Shown here piece by piece: positions 51,885 through 60,115 of a stretch of 64,000 nt of DNA. This stretch comes from Rheinheimera sp. D18 (GTDB taxonomy: Bacteria; Pseudomonadota; Gammaproteobacteria; Enterobacterales; Alteromonadaceae): NCBI RefSeq assembly GCF_004345025.1, contig NZ_CP037745.1, positions 372,001-436,000 of the forward strand, written 5' to 3'. Below the pieces are notes generated by a model that worked only from the letters and a program-made list of their open reading frames with translations, had not been told where the DNA came from and did not search any database. Position numbers and translations under genes: made by a program. Every line of letters begins with the position of its first letter. Position 1 is the stretch's first letter.

Positions 51885-52340
51885 TTACTTCGGTTGCAAC
51901 GAATCAATTATTGGGCAGTGGCTATCGTCATCATTATTTTGGCATTGTCCTAAATGTTCTTCCAAAGCGTGTTCTAACAACAACAAGTCAGCCATCTTTT
52001 TTTGTACTGCGATCAGTTTTTTATTAGCTAATTCTTGTACTTTACTACATGGACTATCGTTTAACGCAAGTAACCCTTCAATCTCATTTAGCGTAAAACC
52101 TAATTCTTGAGAACGCTTGATAAAATGTATTCTATTTACCGTTTCTTTCGGGTAATGTCTATAGCCCTGCATAGGCTTTGGTGGTTGTTTAATTAAGCCT
52201 TTGCGTTCATAAAAGCGAATTGTTTCGACATTTACACTCAGTTCTTTAGCCAACATACTTATGGTTCGTTTAGACACGTTATCAATTACCTTACTGACTT
52301 TTTGTTTACTTACTTTATATCTAATTAAAGTGACCATCAA
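51885..52340 (-). CDS. merR: Mercury-responsive regulator MerR
   Basis: Up to 151 aa; represses the mer promoter without Hg and activates it with Hg(II). The N-terminal HTH reads LAKELSVNVETIRFYERKGLI, followed by the dimer helix. The three Hg-ligand cysteines are in place (SPCSKVQ, then GQC and SHCP). Several starts are open; one near SKRTISMLAKEL would match the usual MerR length. Unlike Tn21/Tn501, merR here is on the same strand as merTPCA, 190 nt upstream of merT. Confidence 0.92.
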   Translation of the reverse strand: MMVTLIRYKVSKQKVSKVIDNVSKRTISMLAKELSVNVETIRFYERKGLIKQPPKPMQGYRHYPKETVNRIHFIKRSQELGFTLNEIEGLLALNDSPCSKVQELANKKLIAVQKKMADLLLLEHALEEHLGQCQNNDDDSHCPIIDSLQPK

Positions 52341-52422
52341 TGAATACCAGTTTAAACATCGCTAATTGATTTTGTTTTTTCTTCTATTAAATAAGTAAAG
52401 TTACCGTTGTTACAACAATATT

Positions 52423-52767
52423 AAACCACAACATTTAGATCTACCAACCAGTCATTTAACATTTGGCAGTTTTCCAAGTGATGATTTTATGAGATCAATA
52501 CTTAGTGCTATTAATAATATGCTGTTAGAAATATTAGCGGCCAGTGCATATAAAGAATATCGAGAACGTGAACGTAAGCAAAAAGAAGGTATTGTAAAAG
52601 CACAGCAAAAGGGACTTTATCACGGTCGTCAGCCTGATTTAGAGGCTCATGATAGGATTGCCTCGTTTACTGAAGCTGGATTTAGTATTAATAAAACGGC
52701 TGAAGCAGTTGGAGTTAGTCGAAGTACGGTAATTAGAGTTAGAAAAAAGCTTAAAAATTTAGACTAA
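52423..52767 (+). pseudogene. C-terminal remnant of a Tn3-family serine resolvase
   Basis: The frame is open from about 52399. The homologous part starts at LDLPTSHLTFGSFPSDDFMRS, continues with LSAINNMLLEILAASAYKEYRERERKQKEGI and a GLYHGRQ linker, and ends in an HTH (FSINKTAEAVGVSRSTVIRVRKKL). This is the end of the catalytic domain, the E helix and the DNA-binding domain of TnpR-type resolvases. The N-terminal catalytic Ser region is absent. The first ATG (52489) lies inside the remnant. It points to a transposon origin for the adjacent mer operon. Confidence 0.8.
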
Positions 52768-52794
52768 GGTTAATTTCGAGGGGATGGGCGCAAA
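52768..52794 (+). repeat. Left copy of 27-nt boundary sequence
   Basis: GGTTAAT, then GGGGATGGG, then CGCAAA, in the same order and orientation as at 60089-60115, with inner spacings shifted by four bases. Begins immediately after the resolvase-remnant stop codon. Confidence 0.45.
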
Positions 52795-52809
52795 ACCCCT
52801 ATTAGAAAG

Positions 52810-55281
52810 ATGGTTGAGCTGTGCCAAACCTATTGGGGCAGCACGGCAACCAGCATTCCTCCACTCGTAGAGCAAGAAGTGACACAGGAAATGCCACTAT
52901 CGCGGTTAAAATCTTTGACTGTAGGGCCATTTAGAGGATTTGCGCGGCAGGAAGTGTTTGATCTTAATAGCCGACTGGTATTGATTTATGGTCCAAATGG
53001 AACGGGAAAATCAAGCTTTTGTGAAGCCCTTGAATATACGCTATTAGGGAACGTTGCGGAAGCAGATAGCAAACGATTTCGCGATCAAAACGAATACCTA
53101 AGGAATGCATTTGTAAATGAGTTGGTAGCCCCTTCATTGGTGGCGTGCGATGCACAGGGAAACGATATTGCTATCGTTCCGAATGAGTCAGCCTTTCGTT
53201 TCTGTTTTGTTGAAAAGAACCGTATTGATAGCTTTTCTCGTATTGCAGCACAAGCTCCAGCGAAGCAAACCGAGCTTATAGCAACACTATTTGGTCTTGA
53301 AGCATTTACCGAATTTGTTCGTAACTTCACGTCAGAGATTGGTTCCCAGTATATCGATTTGCAAGGTCAACAGGCATTGCGTCTTGCTCAAAAGCAACAA
53401 GGGTTGCAAGGGGCGCATCAGCAGATACAAGCAAGCGTCACCGAGCTACAAAGAATAGCCGCCGATGAGTTAGCTCTAACCAGTAGCTACAGGCAAGGCA
53501 TCAGCTTTGACCAAATGATCGTTGAACTGAACGGTGATGATCAGACTCTTGGTCGTATTGCGCAGTTAGATGCCGAATTGCAGCAGCCAGCACCACTAAA
53601 AAGTAATCTCAGTTCTGCGATGTTTGAGGCGATGGGGAACGATGCATACCAGTTTGTAATTAAGTTAAGGGAAAGCCAGCAGAAGCTGGCAGGCGCGAGC
53701 CAAGAAGTGTCATTTAAGCAGCTTTATGAAGCTGTAGTGCAGGTTCAACAGAGCAGCCCTGATGCGTGTCCGGCATGTAAGACGCCGTTGCAACACGTTC
53801 AGGTAAATCCATATCTGAATGCCGGGCAAGAATTAACCAAGTTGCAGCAGTTAGATGAACTTCAGCAACAAGTGGCACAACTTGAACAAAGCGCATTGCA
53901 AGCAATCTTTAAAGTAGGGCAATCGCTAAATACCTGTTTGCAATTTTTCTCGCTGAATAACCCATTAAAACCATTTGGACTGGATAACATACAGCCTGGG
54001 CTACAGTGGTGGGATTCACTATTCGTGCCGTTGCCAGATACTTTTACGGCATGGCAGCACTTAATCAGTCAAATCCAGCAACTTGAGACAAATGATAAGC
54101 AAGCGGAAGAAGTCATACAAAATAGGGCCAATAAACAGGCCGAACTAAAGCGTCTCTGCGATATAGCACAGCAAATAACAGTACTGGCAACTCAGAAGCA
54201 AACAGCTTTAGCTAACCAGATTAACGCCCAGAAACTGATTGATAGTTTTCAAAACGAAAATTCGCAACTTATTGCAAGCGTCGAAGCTGAAAAAACTATT
54301 GTCGCGAAGAACCAAGAAATAGTTGCGGCATACAAAATCTTTGTTCAAAAGTTATCAAACTACAGTGAAAGATTGCCAGCGCAGTTAGTAGCTGATCTAG
54401 GTGAATTGGTTGTTCAGTTGTATAACTCTTTCAATCGGAATGATGCTCAATCAGAACTGTTGGCAAACGTAAAACTGCCACTGGCACCTAACCAAAGATT
54501 ACGGGTAGCCTTTCAGAATCAACCTGAGCAGCTATATGACGCATTACATATTTTAAGTGAAGGGCACGTTCGTTGTTTGGGCTTAGCCATATTGCTTGCG
54601 AAGAATTTGAAAGAGCAAGCCCCCGTTTTAATCTTTGATGACCCCGTTAACGCAATTGACGAAGATCACCGTGAGTCTATTCGTCGTACATTATTTGAAG
54701 ATGATTATTTTGCGGATAAGCAAATCCTTCTTACTTGTCATGGTGAAGAGTTCTTTAAGGATATTCAGAATTTACTATCAGCAGAAGATGTGCGGAATGC
54801 TAAACTGTTTAGTTTTCTACCGAGGTTAGGTGAGCAGCATATAAGTGTAGATTTCAATTGCGCACCCAGAAACTACATCTTGGCAGCAACAAACCATATT
54901 CGACGAAATGAAGTAAGAGAAGCTTTATCCAAAGCCCGCAAAGCAATGGAAGCACTTACAAAAGGGAAAATTTGGAGCTATGTCAGCAAATATGGCGATG
55001 GCAATTTAAGCATTAAGTTACGTGCTTCTTCAGCTTCGATTGAGTTGCGAAATTTGACTGAACAGCTTCGTAGTAAAATTAATAGGCCTGAGTTTAGTGA
55101 CCCAAATAAAAATTTAATTTATGAACCAATTAATTCTTTGCTAGGGATTAATGGAGATTGCCGAGAATGGAGATACCTTAATAAAGGGACCCATGAGGAA
55201 ACTGACCGAGCAGAGTTTGATCGATACATTGTACAAATGATTATTGGCTATCTTGAACAGCTAGACGCAGCGATTGGTTAG
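52810..55281 (+). CDS. Rad50/SMC-like zinc-hook ABC ATPase, possible defence protein
   Basis: 823 aa. Walker A GPNGTGKSS (61-69), coiled-coil arms with a zinc hook CPAC (320-323), ABC signature LSEGHVRCL (582-590), Walker B VLIFDDP (606-612) and H-loop LTCHGEE (641-647). Beyond the ATPase head lies a helical C-terminal region (about 690-823) with IRRNEVREALSKARKAMEAL and LNKGTHEE. The architecture recalls solo SMC/Rad50-like phage-defence proteins (RloC, Lamassu LmuB-type), but no partner nuclease is next to it. The C-terminal part may be a HEPN-like effector; that is speculative. The start could be ATG 52810 or a later Met at about residue 28. Confidence 0.75.
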   Translation: MVELCQTYWGSTATSIPPLVEQEVTQEMPLSRLKSLTVGPFRGFARQEVFDLNSRLVLIYGPNGTGKSSFCEALEYTLLGNVAEADSKRFRDQNEYLRNAFVNELVAPSLVACDAQGNDIAIVPNESAFRFCFVEKNRIDSFSRIAAQAPAKQTELIATLFGLEAFTEFVRNFTSEIGSQYIDLQGQQALRLAQKQQGLQGAHQQIQASVTELQRIAADELALTSSYRQGISFDQMIVELNGDDQTLGRIAQLDAELQQPAPLKSNLSSAMFEAMGNDAYQFVIKLRESQQKLAGASQEVSFKQLYEAVVQVQQSSPDACPACKTPLQHVQVNPYLNAGQELTKLQQLDELQQQVAQLEQSALQAIFKVGQSLNTCLQFFSLNNPLKPFGLDNIQPGLQWWDSLFVPLPDTFTAWQHLISQIQQLETNDKQAEEVIQNRANKQAELKRLCDIAQQITVLATQKQTALANQINAQKLIDSFQNENSQLIASVEAEKTIVAKNQEIVAAYKIFVQKLSNYSERLPAQLVADLGELVVQLYNSFNRNDAQSELLANVKLPLAPNQRLRVAFQNQPEQLYDALHILSEGHVRCLGLAILLAKNLKEQAPVLIFDDPVNAIDEDHRESIRRTLFEDDYFADKQILLTCHGEEFFKDIQNLLSAEDVRNAKLFSFLPRLGEQHISVDFNCAPRNYILAATNHIRRNEVREALSKARKAMEALTKGKIWSYVSKYGDGNLSIKLRASSASIELRNLTEQLRSKINRPEFSDPNKNLIYEPINSLLGINGDCREWRYLNKGTHEETDRAEFDRYIVQMIIGYLEQLDAAIG

Positions 55282-55318
55282 TTTAAAGAGGCGCTGCCTC
55301 TTGCAACGCCTAGTAATG

Positions 55319-55603
55319 TTATTCAGGCTTATTTAGTTTAGTCTTGCTTTGTATATCCTTCAGCGATTTTACGAGATTTAGATCCAGCCACTGACACAAC
55401 TCAATGAACTCCAGTACATCCAGCCCACGTTGCGCCTGCTCAATTTTGCCAAAGTAACTATGCGGCTTGCCGCTAACGGCGCTGAGATCGCGCATGGTTA
55501 GGCCTTTTGCTTCTCGTTGTTCACGTAGCCAGTTACCCAGTGCTATCCGTTTTGGGCTGCCGTTTAAATCTGACTTACTGCGTTGAGTTATGTACTTGGC
55601 CAT
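55319..55603 (-). CDS. XRE-family HTH regulator
   Basis: 94 aa with one Cro/CI-type HTH (about 23-80: LGNWLREQREAKGLTMRDLSAVSGKPHSYFGKIEQAQRGLD). Last gene of the minus-strand integrase operon; its start touches the DUF2787-like gene. Probably an autoregulator of the element. Convergent with the zinc-hook ATPase; a 6-bp AGAGGC/GCCTCT hairpin (55288-55302) sits between them. Confidence 0.8.
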   Translation of the reverse strand: MAKYITQRSKSDLNGSPKRIALGNWLREQREAKGLTMRDLSAVSGKPHSYFGKIEQAQRGLDVLEFIELCQWLDLNLVKSLKDIQSKTKLNKPE

Positions 55604-56010
55604 TAGCTTACCTCCACATCGAACACTTGCATTTCCAGCCAGTAGGTTATGAAGTTTTCTTCCCAGATAGGGTAGATTTGCAGTGCGGTTTCGATGGGGT
55701 AGTAGCCGCTGATGTCCTGAAACATGCCAGCCTGAAAATCGAAGTCTAACGATTTAGCCAGCTCGACATCTTGGCCTTGACCGACATAGCAAAAGTCGGT
55801 GATGTAGCAAATCCGCCAGTTGTGGCCGCTGCGCTCAAGCCTGATTTCAACCGGGTGGTAGCCGCCGCGTTCGGCGCTGTATTTTGGGTCCCGAAAGTTA
55901 ATTACCGCTTCACGGGGTTCTTTGTTCTCACGTTGCAGCAATAACCTTGATAAGTTATCGCCCAGCCGCTGACTAACAGGCAGGGTTAAATCGCCATACA
56001 GAATTCGCAT
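55603..56010 (-). CDS. DUF2787-like protein
   Basis: 135 aa, ATG start with GGAG upstream. The middle reads FRDPKYSAERGGYHPVEIRLER...WRICYITDFCYVGQG, and the C-terminal half contains FDFQAGMFQDISGYYPIETA; I recognise it as DUF2787, a family of Vibrio/Shewanella/Alteromonas mobile islands. No function is known. Overlaps the XRE gene by one base and follows the RadC gene by 33 nt. Confidence 0.65.
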   Translation of the reverse strand: MRILYGDLTLPVSQRLGDNLSRLLLQRENKEPREAVINFRDPKYSAERGGYHPVEIRLERSGHNWRICYITDFCYVGQGQDVELAKSLDFDFQAGMFQDISGYYPIETALQIYPIWEENFITYWLEMQVFDVEVS

Positions 56011-56043
56011 AGTTAAGTCTCCAATGTGTTTGTTTCTAAATTA

Positions 56044-56487
56044 TTAAAAAATGTCTGGGTGGGTTTCTTGTAAACTGGTGTACTGGTTCAGGCCGATGAT
56101 GATGTGGTCCAGCACTGTGATATCCAGTGTTTTGGCTGCCTCTACAATGTGCCGGGTGATGTTGATGTCTGCCCGGCTCGGCTCTGTTTTACCCGATGGA
56201 TGGTTATGAATAAGCATCACCACCTTTAGGTTAAGTATCACGGCTGTTCTGAGCACTTCAGCGGGTCGCAGGCTAACGGCATCAACACTGCCGGTTGCCA
56301 CTACCTCAAAACAGTTAATGTCGTGTTGTTTGGTCAGGTTAACTACGATGAACACTTCCTTGGTTTCATACTTTAAGTAGTCAAACAGCCTGGCTATGGC
56401 TGCGGGTTGGTGTACCGGCATACCGGTAATGTCACAGTCGATTTCTTTAAAGCGGTACTTCACATCTATTTCGCGTAGGATTGGCAT
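56044..56487 (-). CDS. RadC-like JAB/MPN domain protein
   Basis: 147 aa; only the C-terminal JAMM metalloprotease-like domain of RadC is present. JAMM residues: HNHPSGKTEPSRAD (His-x-His...Ser...Asp). The strand before is VVATGSVDAVSLRPAEVLRTA. Strong ribosome site AGGAGGT before ATG. Short RadC-type proteins of this kind are frequent passengers of integrative elements and prophages; the activity is not established. Confidence 0.88.
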   Translation of the reverse strand: MPILREIDVKYRFKEIDCDITGMPVHQPAAIARLFDYLKYETKEVFIVVNLTKQHDINCFEVVATGSVDAVSLRPAEVLRTAVILNLKVVMLIHNHPSGKTEPSRADINITRHIVEAAKTLDITVLDHIIIGLNQYTSLQETHPDIF

Positions 56488-56544
56488 TTGTTACCTCCTA
56501 AACCCCTCAAAAGCTTTGGCCGGTGGTGTGCCGGCCAATCTGAA

Positions 56545-57009
56545 TTACTTCTTGTCAGCGGCTTTAGCCTGCTTAGGTGGTTTCGAGGGTTTTGCAGGTG
56601 ATAGCTGCAATATCTGGGTATCCAGTTCACCCGCCTCCACGGCTTTAATCAGGGTGCTGATAACAGCCGGTAGGTCTTCCTTTTTACCGACATCGATAGC
56701 CGCTTTGCCTTTGTCCAGCTCCAGCGTTTTAAGGCCTACCTTAATTTCAAAGAAGTAGTGCTCTTTGTCATCAAAGTACCATGGCCGAACAGCTTTGCGT
56801 TTACGCACGGTTTTGCTCTCACCGGTTTCGGGGTCTTTTACTTTTTTGTCTTTGAAAGCCTCGTAGGGCTGACCATCTAACATGGCCTGAGCCATAGCCT
56901 GCTGCTCATCCAGCTTTTCAATTAAGCGCATACGCTTGCCCAGAATAGGTGGCTTGGCCTCAATTTGTGGGCGAGCGATAACCTTGAGAGAACTCAATAA
57001 TGATGTCAT
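56545..57009 (-). CDS. Lysine-rich accessory protein of the integrase operon (DUF6641-like)
   Basis: 154 aa, very charged, with a Lys/Pro/Ala-rich tail (about 138-154). Conserved-looking core: LGKRMRLIEKLDEQQAMAQAML ... KAVRPWYFDDKEHYFFEIKVG. It resembles short proteins annotated DUF6641 in mobile islands; I assign this tentatively. ATG start with AAGGAA upstream. Placed between the AAA+ and RadC genes in one transcriptional run. Confidence 0.6.
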   Translation of the reverse strand: MTSLLSSLKVIARPQIEAKPPILGKRMRLIEKLDEQQAMAQAMLDGQPYEAFKDKKVKDPETGESKTVRKRKAVRPWYFDDKEHYFFEIKVGLKTLELDKGKAAIDVGKKEDLPAVISTLIKAVEAGELDTQILQLSPAKPSKPPKQAKAADKK

Positions 57010-57054
57010 GGGTATTTCCTTTTGTTGTTAAGCTGGCAATGCGGTTAGTCAGGG

Positions 57055-59070
57055 CTAACGCACAAAGCCGATGGTTGGTGTTGGTTGCTTGCGGTTGTTC
57101 TCGTCTGCCAGCACAGTAAGCGCCAGCAGTCGGTGTTCGTGTGCTGCACTAAAGCGCAGCCGACGTGTTAAAAGTGCAAAATCGCCGGGTGTAAGTCTGC
57201 TTAAGCGACTTAGCTGCTCAGTCTCGTTCTTTGTTAGCTGTTGGACGCTCACAGTGCGCTTGTACAGCGTTAAAACTTGCGGCACAGTCAAGTAGTCACA
57301 TTCAAGCTTGAAATCAAAGCGGCGCAGCACAGCGCTATCCAATGCTGTTTCGAAGTTAGTTGCAGCGAACAGTGGCTGAGTAAAGCATTCCAGCTGTGCC
57401 AGTAGCTCGTTGACCACTTGCCGTTCGTGGTGCGCGTTTAGCCGCTCCCGGCTGGTTAGCAGGCTGTCTACCTCATCCAGCAGCACCATTTGATTATCTC
57501 TATGTGCCTGCTGAAATAACCGTGCTATTTGCTTTTCTGAGTCACCGACATACTTACTAAGGACATCTGAGCTCAGTACCCGCTTAATCTCCCGCTTGTG
57601 AAACTCGGCCATATGGTGTGCCAAGGCTGTCTTTCCAGTACCTGGCGGGCCGCTAATCAGCACCCTTACGGGGGCATTATTCGCGACTGCATGATTTATC
57701 TGTTTTAGCACCGAAGCCGGTTGTTTGATGTTTAGCATCGCCATATCAAAGCTAAGCTCTGGCTGGTAACGCATGGTGTCATCCCACAAGTCACAGGCGG
57801 TTAAAGCGTTTTCAATCACATCTTCAATAACACCTTGTGCCAGTGTTCGCTTAAAACCCAGTGTTTTGACCACATGGCCAGCATTAGCCAGTAGCGCCGG
57901 TGTTAGATTGGGTGTTTTACTGATACTGGTATGAAACTCACCGGCCACGCCTAAACCCTTAAACTCGGCCCGGCTCATTTTCTCAAGCACCGCATCGTTG
58001 GGGGAGTTAACGGCCATCACCAACTTAAAGCGGCGGATATAGCTGTGCTCCAACTGCTGCACATGGTTGGTTATCCAGATGGTTGGCACAGCGTTAGCTT
58101 CCAATAGCCTATGTACGGATTCTTTCGAGTAATGCGTATCGGCACTGTAGAACAGGCTTTCACATTCATCGACCAGTAATATCATGTCACTGCCAGCCAT
58201 TAAGCTTTGCACCAAAGTAATGTACTGCAGGCGCTGGGTGTCCGAACTTTTAGCACCAAACTCACCCGATAGAAAACCCTCATCAATACGCAGATTCCGG
58301 GCTTCAAATAGGGTTAATGACAAACTGTGAGCCAGCACCTTTGCCAGTTCGGTCTTACCGCTACCGGCCTCACCATACAGCAGTATGTTGATACCTATAT
58401 GCTTCTGCTCAATAGCCTGGCTCAGATAACCCTGTAGCAGGTCGATATCGACATAGCTGAAGTCATCGGGCTTTAGTGTGGTAGGAGTGCTGGCGCACAG
58501 GGCATGCTTTAGCAACTGCTCTTTGCTCACCACCACCTCGGTGGTTAGTACATACAGCATGCTGCTCGGCATGGTGATGTCCTGCGGTTCATTTAGCCAC
58601 CGGTCTATCAGTAACACCCCGTTTTGCTGCAGTCGGATTAAGCAGTTAGCCACTTCATCTGAACTGAGGCCCGATAATTCACTTAATAACCGCTCCAGCG
58701 CATGTTCTTCTAAATGGCCACCTAAGAAATCAATCAGGTGGTTCAGACCCTGATTAATATTCATCAGCGATAGAAACCCCAGGGCGGGGGCAAACTCGCA
58801 CTTAACATCAAATAGCGAACATAGCGTTAGCATGTTCTGCCGCACTCGGGCTGTTAGTACCGGCGTATCATCTTCAAAATCCAAATAACCCAGCACAGTG
58901 GCCGTAACCAGCTTATTATCTTCATCTAGGCTTCTGCCTGTTACCCGTCGTAGCATGTTGCGATTAATATTGGTGCTACAGATATCATCGTCTATCAGTG
59001 CTATCACCCGCTTGGCATACTGGGAGGCAAGATAGTGGCAAGGCATCGGTGATTTAGGTGGCACTATCAT
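57055..59070 (-). CDS. Double AAA+ ATPase of the integrase operon
   Basis: 671 aa from ATG 59070 (GGGGG upstream); a GTG two codons earlier is also possible. Counted from that GTG, an N-terminal helical region (about 1-205) is followed by two AAA+ modules: Walker A GEAGSGKTE (about 235) with Walker B ILLVDECES (about 299), and Walker A GPPGTGKTA (about 476) with MVLLDEVDS (about 530) and arginine-finger LRRFDFKL. The second module is FtsH/Vps4-like. It overlaps the integrase gene by 17 nt. The role is unknown; coupling to the recombinase suggests help in element mobility or target remodelling. Confidence 0.75.
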   Translation of the reverse strand: MIVPPKSPMPCHYLASQYAKRVIALIDDDICSTNINRNMLRRVTGRSLDEDNKLVTATVLGYLDFEDDTPVLTARVRQNMLTLCSLFDVKCEFAPALGFLSLMNINQGLNHLIDFLGGHLEEHALERLLSELSGLSSDEVANCLIRLQQNGVLLIDRWLNEPQDITMPSSMLYVLTTEVVVSKEQLLKHALCASTPTTLKPDDFSYVDIDLLQGYLSQAIEQKHIGINILLYGEAGSGKTELAKVLAHSLSLTLFEARNLRIDEGFLSGEFGAKSSDTQRLQYITLVQSLMAGSDMILLVDECESLFYSADTHYSKESVHRLLEANAVPTIWITNHVQQLEHSYIRRFKLVMAVNSPNDAVLEKMSRAEFKGLGVAGEFHTSISKTPNLTPALLANAGHVVKTLGFKRTLAQGVIEDVIENALTACDLWDDTMRYQPELSFDMAMLNIKQPASVLKQINHAVANNAPVRVLISGPPGTGKTALAHHMAEFHKREIKRVLSSDVLSKYVGDSEKQIARLFQQAHRDNQMVLLDEVDSLLTSRERLNAHHERQVVNELLAQLECFTQPLFAATNFETALDSAVLRRFDFKLECDYLTVPQVLTLYKRTVSVQQLTKNETEQLSRLSRLTPGDFALLTRRLRFSAAHEHRLLALTVLADENNRKQPTPTIGFVR

Positions 59071-59977
59071 GCTCACCCCCGGCTGATGTATAGCTCAGCG
59101 TCTGCGCGGCCTGCTTCATAAACTGGTGGTCGCGCTTGTCATAAACAGTAGTAGTGCGTATATCAGCATGGCCTGCCATCTGACGCACCGTATTGATATC
59201 GACATTCTGCTCTAACAATCGGGTGATAAAGGTCCGGCGCATGTCATGCGGCGACACATTAGGCACACCTATCGCCGTCAGTTTTTGTTTTATTAACCTA
59301 TATACCGACGATACCGTCATGCCAACATCAGGCACCACTTTGCCGCTAGTGTAGGTTTTACATAGCAAGAAGCCATCTTCTAACCTACGTTCATGCAGCC
59401 ACACGGCTATATGCTCTTGGCACCATTTGGGCAAGAAAAGCAGCCTGCTTTTATTACCCTTGCCGTTACGCACTAGCAGGGTGTGGTCGCGCCGGTTGTA
59501 GTCACTCAGTAGCAACGCCACTAGTTCACTGCGACGAAGCCCGGTGCCAAGTAGCAGAGCAAAGATAGCAACATTACGTTTAGCCACAGCACAGCGGCCA
59601 CGCTCGAGCATCGTAAACAACTGATTGACCTGCTTTGCGCTAAGAGGCGTGCCTTGGTGCTCGGGGTGTTTCAGGCGATCAATAGTAGCGATATGGGCGG
59701 CTTCTTTCTGATCTGCCTGGCCCATCATTACCGCGACTTTAATGATGCAACGAATAGCAATCATCGCCCTGTTAACAGAGCGGGGCTTCCAGCCAGCATT
59801 CGTCAGTACAGCACGAATAACTAATGCCTGTTGATAGTCAATCTTGGCGAAGTAAGAGCCGTAATCATCAGGCCAGTTCATAAGCTTAGCGACACTGTTA
59901 AGCTGTGACGCAATAGAGCTTCGACTGGTAGGCGATAGACGGCCCAAATACAGCGCGCAGGGGCAAGCTGTACTCAT
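59054..59977 (-). CDS. Tyrosine recombinase (integrase)
   Basis: 307 aa. N-terminal SAM-like DNA-binding domain (about 1-95) and C-terminal catalytic domain with Arg in GTGLRRSEL (about 148), HDMRR (244-248), GHADIRTT (270-277) and the nucleophile Tyr in VYDKRD (279). The full catalytic set is present, so it should be active. ATG with AGAGGTG upstream. First gene of a minus-strand run ending in the XRE regulator, and about 110 nt from the right boundary repeat. Confidence 0.92.
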   Translation of the reverse strand: MSTACPCALYLGRLSPTSRSSIASQLNSVAKLMNWPDDYGSYFAKIDYQQALVIRAVLTNAGWKPRSVNRAMIAIRCIIKVAVMMGQADQKEAAHIATIDRLKHPEHQGTPLSAKQVNQLFTMLERGRCAVAKRNVAIFALLLGTGLRRSELVALLLSDYNRRDHTLLVRNGKGNKSRLLFLPKWCQEHIAVWLHERRLEDGFLLCKTYTSGKVVPDVGMTVSSVYRLIKQKLTAIGVPNVSPHDMRRTFITRLLEQNVDINTVRQMAGHADIRTTTVYDKRDHQFMKQAAQTLSYTSAGGEHDSAT

Positions 59978-60088
59978 AGAGCACCTCTGAATTTCAAGTA
60001 ATTGGGGGGATTAATGAGCGCAGAAGGGGATAGCGCTACACTATGGTAACGCTGGATCTGGTGGAATGGCGAGTGGTATTTTTGACAC

Positions 60089-60115
60089 GGTTAATCGGGG
60101 ATGGGTAGGCGCAAA
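60089..60115 (+). repeat. Right copy of 27-nt boundary sequence
   Basis: GGTTAAT, GGGGATGGG and CGCAAA in the same order as at 52768-52794. Ends one base before the stop codon (60116-60118) of the minus-strand helicase gene. Confidence 0.45.

Larger units (their letters stand above)
52768..60115. mobile_element. Candidate integrative element: zinc-hook ATPase plus integrase/AAA operon
   Basis: A 7.3-kb segment lying exactly between the resolvase-remnant stop and the helicase-gene stop, bounded by two related 27-nt sequences. A tyrosine recombinase gene is near its right end. Contents: Rad50-like ATPase (+), then XRE, DUF2787-like, RadC-like, lysine-rich protein, double AAA+ and integrase (-). 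Element status and ends are inference from the repeats and gene content. Confidence 0.45.

Noticed and set aside
52780-52800. AGGGG...CCCCT hairpin before the zinc-hook ATPase as terminator
   Set aside because: Only a 5-bp stem with a long loop and no T run; better explained as part of the boundary repeat.
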